From Longilinea sp964536805 (GTDB taxonomy: Bacteria; Chloroflexota; Anaerolineae; Anaerolineales; Anaerolineaceae), in the NCBI GenBank assembly GCA_964536805.1, contig CAZHYQ010000013.1, positions 16,747 to 80,746 of the forward strand: a DNA stretch of 64,000 bases, written 5' to 3'. Both the position numbers and the translations under genes were made by a program. Positions 59,765 to 64,000 of the stretch are shown one piece after another (position 1 is the stretch's first letter; each line of letters starts with the position of its first letter). The notes under the pieces are model-generated. The model made no database searches. It was given only the letters and a program-made list of their open reading frames with translations, and was not told where the DNA came from.

Positions 59765-62700
59765 ATGAAGCGTTGGCTGGTATTGCTGGTAGGCATGCTT
59801 TTATTGTCGGGCGGGCTGTTCAATTCGCTGCCCGCGGTCCAGGCGCAGGATGAGCCGCCCGTGGCGGAAGCCGCCGGGATCCCCGCGGATTTGCAGGCGG
59901 CCTTTGGGGCTGCGCTGGCACTTTCTCCTGACGAAGCGGCGCCTTTGCCGTACGAGCCTTTTATCGATAACGTCATTTATTCGCAGGATGGAACATCGGC
60001 CGTGCTGTGGCTGGGTTTCCGCGATGCCGCCACCGGCGAGGTGATCGCCGGGGAACCGGGGCTGGCGTTGGCTAAATTTACCGGCAGCGAGGACGGCTCG
60101 GCGCTGGCTTCAACCCAATGGGCGGTGACACTGCCCACCTCGGCCGATTGGCGGGCGGCCTTCGAGGCGCTGCCGGCCGACCTGGTGACGCCCGAACTGG
60201 AGATGTTCGCCGGGGTCGACCAGGCCTCCGCTCCGCAGACCAGCGGCCAGGTCTTTGGCGGCTACCTGCTGCCCTGGGCGGGCGGCAAGTCGGTGCGTCT
60301 TTCCGGCAGCATCTGGCACGTGTGGGGCGTGGGCGCTTCCTGCCCGACCACCTGCCGATGGGCCTTCGATTTTGCCGACGGCAGCATGTTCCCGCTGCTG
60401 GCAGCCAAGGGCGGCAGCATTTACGGCGCCAGCGATTCCTGCCCGAACGGTTCCACCTCCTGTACCAACTACATGACCATCAAGGATTCGAGCACCACGC
60501 CGGTGACCTATCAGATCTATTTGCACCTGGCACAGGGATCGATCCCGGCGGCGCTCAAGGTGGTGGGCGCGCCGGTGATGCAGGGGCAGTACATCGGCAA
60601 TGCCGACGACACCGGCTATTCCACCGGCAATCACCTGCATTTTCACGTGGCCACCTCGGTTTATTTTTCCTCCAGCGGCTACTACTGGGGGACGTCGGAG
60701 GATATCACCTTCGCGGACGTGCCCGTCAACGGCGGCCGCCCGCGCACCTGCAATGAAACCACCTGGGCGGTGGACGACCCCTATGATGAGTGCATCGAGG
60801 GCGACTGGTATGTTTCGGGCAATCACGGCGCCAACCCGCCCAACGCGCAGCTCACGCTGCCAGCGCCCGGCGAAATGATCGGCGACGGCAGCTTGCTGGT
60901 GGCGGGCACGGCCTCGGACGACCTGGGCGTGACCAAGGCGCAAACCATTGCCAAAATTGACGGCGCCTGGGTGCCGGTGGGCGCGGCGCAGACGTTGACC
61001 GGGGCAACCTCCGAGTCGTACATCATGGACGTGAACCTGTGCGACGTTGGCGCGCCGGTCGGCCCGCTTGACGTGGCGGTGCGCGTGTGGGACTACGAGG
61101 GCAACGCCTCGCCCGACCCGCAAAGCGCGCGGGGGGTGATCAACAACACCGCTTGTCCGGCCAAACCGCCCGCCTGCCAGCCGACGGCCAACCAGGTGGC
61201 GATCTTCAGCGGCGTCAATTACAGCGGCAGTTGCAAGCTGCTGGCGGCGGGCAATTATGAGACTGCCAGCAAGTTCTCGCCGCTGCCTGATAACGCGCTT
61301 TCGTCGCTGCTGGTGGGCAGCAGCGTGGAGGCACTGCTCTACGAACAACCCAACCTGACCGGCCGTTCGGAAACCATCGCGCAAAACGACCCCAGCCTGG
61401 CGGATAACCGCCTGGGGGATAATATGATGTCCTCGATTCGCGTGGCTGCGCGCACGCTGGAGATTGATCCACCCGCGCTCAGCACGCCCTTCAACGTGAC
61501 TACCGCGGCGGTCACCAGCGCCGATTCGCTGGTGCTGGACTGGGCCGCGCCCGGCGCGGTCAGCTTCCAGTCGGCGTTGAGCGGGCCGCTGGCGCTCTCG
61601 CAGGGTTGGACGGATTCAAACGGCTGGTCGGTGGGCTCGCTGCCGGCCGGCGACTACACCTGGACGGTGACCGCGAAGACCATCACTGGCACGACGGTCT
61701 CGAACAGCCTGCCCTTCACGGTGGCGGCTGCCGGGCTGCCCTCCGCGCCGGCCATCAGCGTGCCAGCGGTGCAAATGGAAGATACCAGCGGTTGGACGGC
61801 CACCAGCGCCGGATTGTGGCGTTCCGTTGCTAACTACTCGCTGGGCGGGCGCAGCCTGACCGGTTGGTTTTATAACGACCCCAACGACGGGGATATCGGT
61901 TCACCCACGGTGGGCGCCAGCGACCTGACTTCGCCGCCCTTCACCGTCCCGGCCGGCGCTTCCTGGCTGGCCTTCGACTACAACACCCAGACCGAAAGCG
62001 CCGCGCCCTACTGGGATCAGCGCTGGGTGCAGATTTCGGTCAACGGCGGGCGTTTTGTGAATTTGCAGCAGTTATCCGGCGAGCGTATGGACGCCTGGCT
62101 CTCCAGTTCGTGGATCGATCTTTCGCCCTACGCCGGGCAAAGCGTGCGGCTGCGCTTCCATTTTGACATTGTGGACCGATATTTCAACGGCGGCGTGCGC
62201 GGCTGGGCGATCGACAACGTGCGCGTTTTCGCCGGCGCTTTGCCGGGCTGCGCCGAAAGCAGCAATGACGTTCCCGGCTCGGCGACGGCCATCAGCATTG
62301 GCGCGAACGTGCAGGGGGGCATCTGCCCGGCCGGCGACGTGGATTATTACGTCTTCAGCGCAGCCGCCGGGCAGCGCATCGGCGCCGGTATCAGCGCGAA
62401 CGGCGCGCCGCTGGAAGTGGCGCTGCTGGGCAGCGACGGGCGCTCGGTGCTGCAGAGCAGCACGCAAAGCGTGGGCGTGGTGGTGGCGAGCGCGGGGAAT
62501 TACTACCTGCGGGTACGCGCCGCGGACCACCCCGGCGTGGGCAGCGCGGGCGACACTTACACCCTGACCCTGCTCAGTGATGTGCAAGCGCCCAGCCTGA
62601 CCTTGACCATCCCGGCCGACGTCTGGCTGCCGGGCAGCAATGCAACCGTCACGGCCCAGGCCAGCGATTCCGGCTCCGGCGTGGCGCGCGTCGATTTTCT

Positions 62701-63598
62701 GTGGCATACGGCCGACTGGACGAACGGTTCCTGGCAGTTGCTGGGTTCCGACAGCAACGGCGCAGACGGCTGGTCGCTGGGCATCAATCCGGCGGCGCTG
62801 CCCAATTTCACAGGTTCGGCGCTGGCGGCGCAGGCCATAGATTTCGCTGGCAATTCCTACACGGACGCGCGCTTTGGATTGCAGATCGATGCCAGTGCAC
62901 CGGTTTCGCAACTACAGCCCCTACCGGCCGGCGTTAATTCTTCAGCGGTGCAGCTGCAATGGAGCGCATCGGATGCCGGCGTTGGCCTGGAGCGGTTCGA
63001 ATTGCAGTCTTCCACCAACGGCACCAGCTGGTCGACGGTCAATGCCAGCATCGCCGCCAGCGTGCGCGATTACTGGTTCATCGGGCAGCCCGGGACGACC
63101 TATTATTTCCGCATGCGCGCGTTTGACAAAGCCGGCAACGCCGAAGCCTTCCCGGCATCGGCGGAGACCTCGGTCAAACTGGCTTCGTCCTGCAGCGGCG
63201 ATGCGTTCGAAAACGGCGATGATACCTCAGGCGGTGCGGTGACGGTGGTCATGGGCGCCGCGGCCCAGAATCACAACCTGTGCGGCAGCAACGACGCCGA
63301 TTGGGTCAAGTTCAGCGCAACCGCGGGGCAGGACCTGATGGTGATGGCGCGTTCGGTTTCCGGCGGCGCGGCGGTCAGGGTCAACCTGTATGCGCAGGCC
63401 AACCCTGCCAGCCCGTTGGCTTCGGTCCAGTCCGGTGGGGTGGGGCAGAGCGCCCTGCTGAAATGGACCGCCCCGTCCGCGGGGACGTACCTGGTGAAGA
63501 TCGAGCCGCTCGGCGCGGATTTGTATGGCACGGACGCGATTTACCGCCTTTGGATTGGCGAGGGCCAGATGATCTATTTGCCGGTGTTGGGGAAGTAA
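59765..63598 (+). CDS. Large secreted multidomain protein with M23-like domain
   Basis: A 1277-residue protein with signal peptide MKRWLVLLVGMLLLSGGLFN. Residues 170-310 are M23/LytM-like: GNHLHFHV keeps the HxH, but the first ligand region reads RWAFDF where HxxxDF is expected, so zinc binding may be lost. Residues 470-580 resemble a beta/gamma-crystallin domain (VAIFSGVNYSGSCKLL). Fibronectin/Ig-like, MAM-like (670-835) and two PPC domains (about 840-950, 1140-1260) follow. The C-terminus is MIYLPVLGK. Likely cell-wall or surface binding. Confidence 0.82.
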   Translation: MKRWLVLLVGMLLLSGGLFNSLPAVQAQDEPPVAEAAGIPADLQAAFGAALALSPDEAAPLPYEPFIDNVIYSQDGTSAVLWLGFRDAATGEVIAGEPGLALAKFTGSEDGSALASTQWAVTLPTSADWRAAFEALPADLVTPELEMFAGVDQASAPQTSGQVFGGYLLPWAGGKSVRLSGSIWHVWGVGASCPTTCRWAFDFADGSMFPLLAAKGGSIYGASDSCPNGSTSCTNYMTIKDSSTTPVTYQIYLHLAQGSIPAALKVVGAPVMQGQYIGNADDTGYSTGNHLHFHVATSVYFSSSGYYWGTSEDITFADVPVNGGRPRTCNETTWAVDDPYDECIEGDWYVSGNHGANPPNAQLTLPAPGEMIGDGSLLVAGTASDDLGVTKAQTIAKIDGAWVPVGAAQTLTGATSESYIMDVNLCDVGAPVGPLDVAVRVWDYEGNASPDPQSARGVINNTACPAKPPACQPTANQVAIFSGVNYSGSCKLLAAGNYETASKFSPLPDNALSSLLVGSSVEALLYEQPNLTGRSETIAQNDPSLADNRLGDNMMSSIRVAARTLEIDPPALSTPFNVTTAAVTSADSLVLDWAAPGAVSFQSALSGPLALSQGWTDSNGWSVGSLPAGDYTWTVTAKTITGTTVSNSLPFTVAAAGLPSAPAISVPAVQMEDTSGWTATSAGLWRSVANYSLGGRSLTGWFYNDPNDGDIGSPTVGASDLTSPPFTVPAGASWLAFDYNTQTESAAPYWDQRWVQISVNGGRFVNLQQLSGERMDAWLSSSWIDLSPYAGQSVRLRFHFDIVDRYFNGGVRGWAIDNVRVFAGALPGCAESSNDVPGSATAISIGANVQGGICPAGDVDYYVFSAAAGQRIGAGISANGAPLEVALLGSDGRSVLQSSTQSVGVVVASAGNYYLRVRAADHPGVGSAGDTYTLTLLSDVQAPSLTLTIPADVWLPGSNATVTAQASDSGSGVARVDFLWHTADWTNGSWQLLGSDSNGADGWSLGINPAALPNFTGSALAAQAIDFAGNSYTDARFGLQIDASAPVSQLQPLPAGVNSSAVQLQWSASDAGVGLERFELQSSTNGTSWSTVNASIAASVRDYWFIGQPGTTYYFRMRAFDKAGNAEAFPASAETSVKLASSCSGDAFENGDDTSGGAVTVVMGAAAQNHNLCGSNDADWVKFSATAGQDLMVMARSVSGGAAVRVNLYAQANPASPLASVQSGGVGQSALLKWTAPSAGTYLVKIEPLGADLYGTDAIYRLWIGEGQMIYLPVLGK

Positions 63599-64000
63599 GG
63601 GAAGGAACATCCGACGTCGGGCAACCCCATTCATCGGCTCGTGACGTCGGGTTTCGGGAGTAACCGATTCTGCTTTGCGGTTCTTTCCTCCTCAAAATAC
63701 ATTTAGTTTCCCCTCAACCCTGACAGGGCAGGTGCCCGACCTACGGTTGGTTTCTTCCTTAGCGTCGAAAAAAAACCAACCGGGGTAGGTCGGATCGCAG
63801 GGGGATTGGGGATGCACTGAAATTGCGGATACACTCCCCCGGAGATCCGACGTCGAGCACCGCAATTCACCCGCTCTCCTATAAAGAATCCGCTGGAGCC
63901 GGGCTAACGGCTAACGGCTAATCGCTAACGGCTAATGGCTAACGCTGTCAAGTCCTGAAATACGTTTACAGGAAAATAGCTAATAGCTATTCCAAATTAC
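63599..64000. repeat. REPIN-like cluster at the right edge
   Basis: An extra GACGTCGGG end at 63612, then hairpins 63642-63745 (minus orientation, split arm CAGGTGCCCGACCTACGG) and 63784-63856 (plus orientation) form an inverted doublet with a linker of about 40 bases. At 63903-63948 there are GCTAACGGCTAATCG degenerate repeats. No gene is seen. Confidence 0.8.

Noticed and set aside
60110..61384. 424-codon minus-strand frame opposite the M23-like gene
   Set aside because: Arg/His/Gly-rich shadow of a GC-rich gene.

Overview
The window looks like one end-sampled piece of a draft genome from a GC-rich Chloroflexota bacterium, probably Anaerolineae-like. This is an inference from gene content: a PyrF-PyrE fusion, SpoVS without sporulation genes, a DUF6391 protein, a PEP/pyruvate-binding protein of unknown role, and secreted proteins ending in an LPL-type tail. 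There is one 100-N scaffold gap inside pyrC, and its two flanks share 55 identical bases. No rRNA, tRNA or CRISPR array was recognised.

Layout. 1-2.8 kb: 5' part of an ExeM/NucH-type extracellular nuclease and a deoxynucleoside kinase. 3.2-8.6 kb: a leftward pyrimidine cluster pyrC-pyrB-pyrFE-pyrD with a consensus promoter and an attenuator-like leader. 8.8-16.8 kb: an ABC ATPase remnant, a methyltransferase, a lipoprotein, a ClbS/DfsB-like protein, a PEP/pyruvate-binding protein and dnaN. 17-20.3 kb: a sugar ABC importer without its ATPase. 21-25 kb: small accessory genes, arsC and two tandem secreted paralogues. 25.5-31.6 kb: a fused peptide-type permease, rpoD, DUF177, rdgB and spoVS. 31.7-32.3 kb: a gene-free AT-rich stretch with six DnaA boxes, the best oriC candidate. 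Genes to its left are mostly on the minus strand and genes to its right mostly on the plus strand, as expected if replication starts there. Two perfect parS sites lie about 21 kb to the right (52.57 and 53.75 kb).

The most striking system is a fluoride-response island at 40.0-49.5 kb. Three separate fluoride (crcB-type) riboswitches, each followed by an intrinsic terminator, precede (1) crcB, a DUF190-4xCBS protein, an MFS transporter and a 148-residue unknown; (2) enolase, followed by a histidine phosphatase and a zinc-ribbon/HEAT-like protein; and (3), on the other strand, a translationally coupled pair of MutS-like ATPases. One ligand therefore appears to control fluoride efflux, replacement of a fluoride-sensitive glycolytic enzyme and a DNA-transaction ATPase pair.

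The intergenic DNA is full of repeats. A family of about 70-100 base hairpins, with arms beginning GTAGGTCGG and ending CCGACGTC, occurs roughly 17 times, often as inverted doublets (REPIN-like). Copies flank a RAYT-type tyrosine transposase at 35.2-35.7 kb. A different palindromic element is inserted in frame in pyrC, directly after a zinc-ligand histidine motif.

49.5-64 kb holds a TetR regulator with a perfect operator palindrome, a GH13 enzyme, MgtC, a CPBP protease, a GntR-SPFH operon, a GT2 enzyme, an AT-rich island with a membrane protein, DUF6391-holA, and a 1277-residue multidomain secreted M23-like protein.
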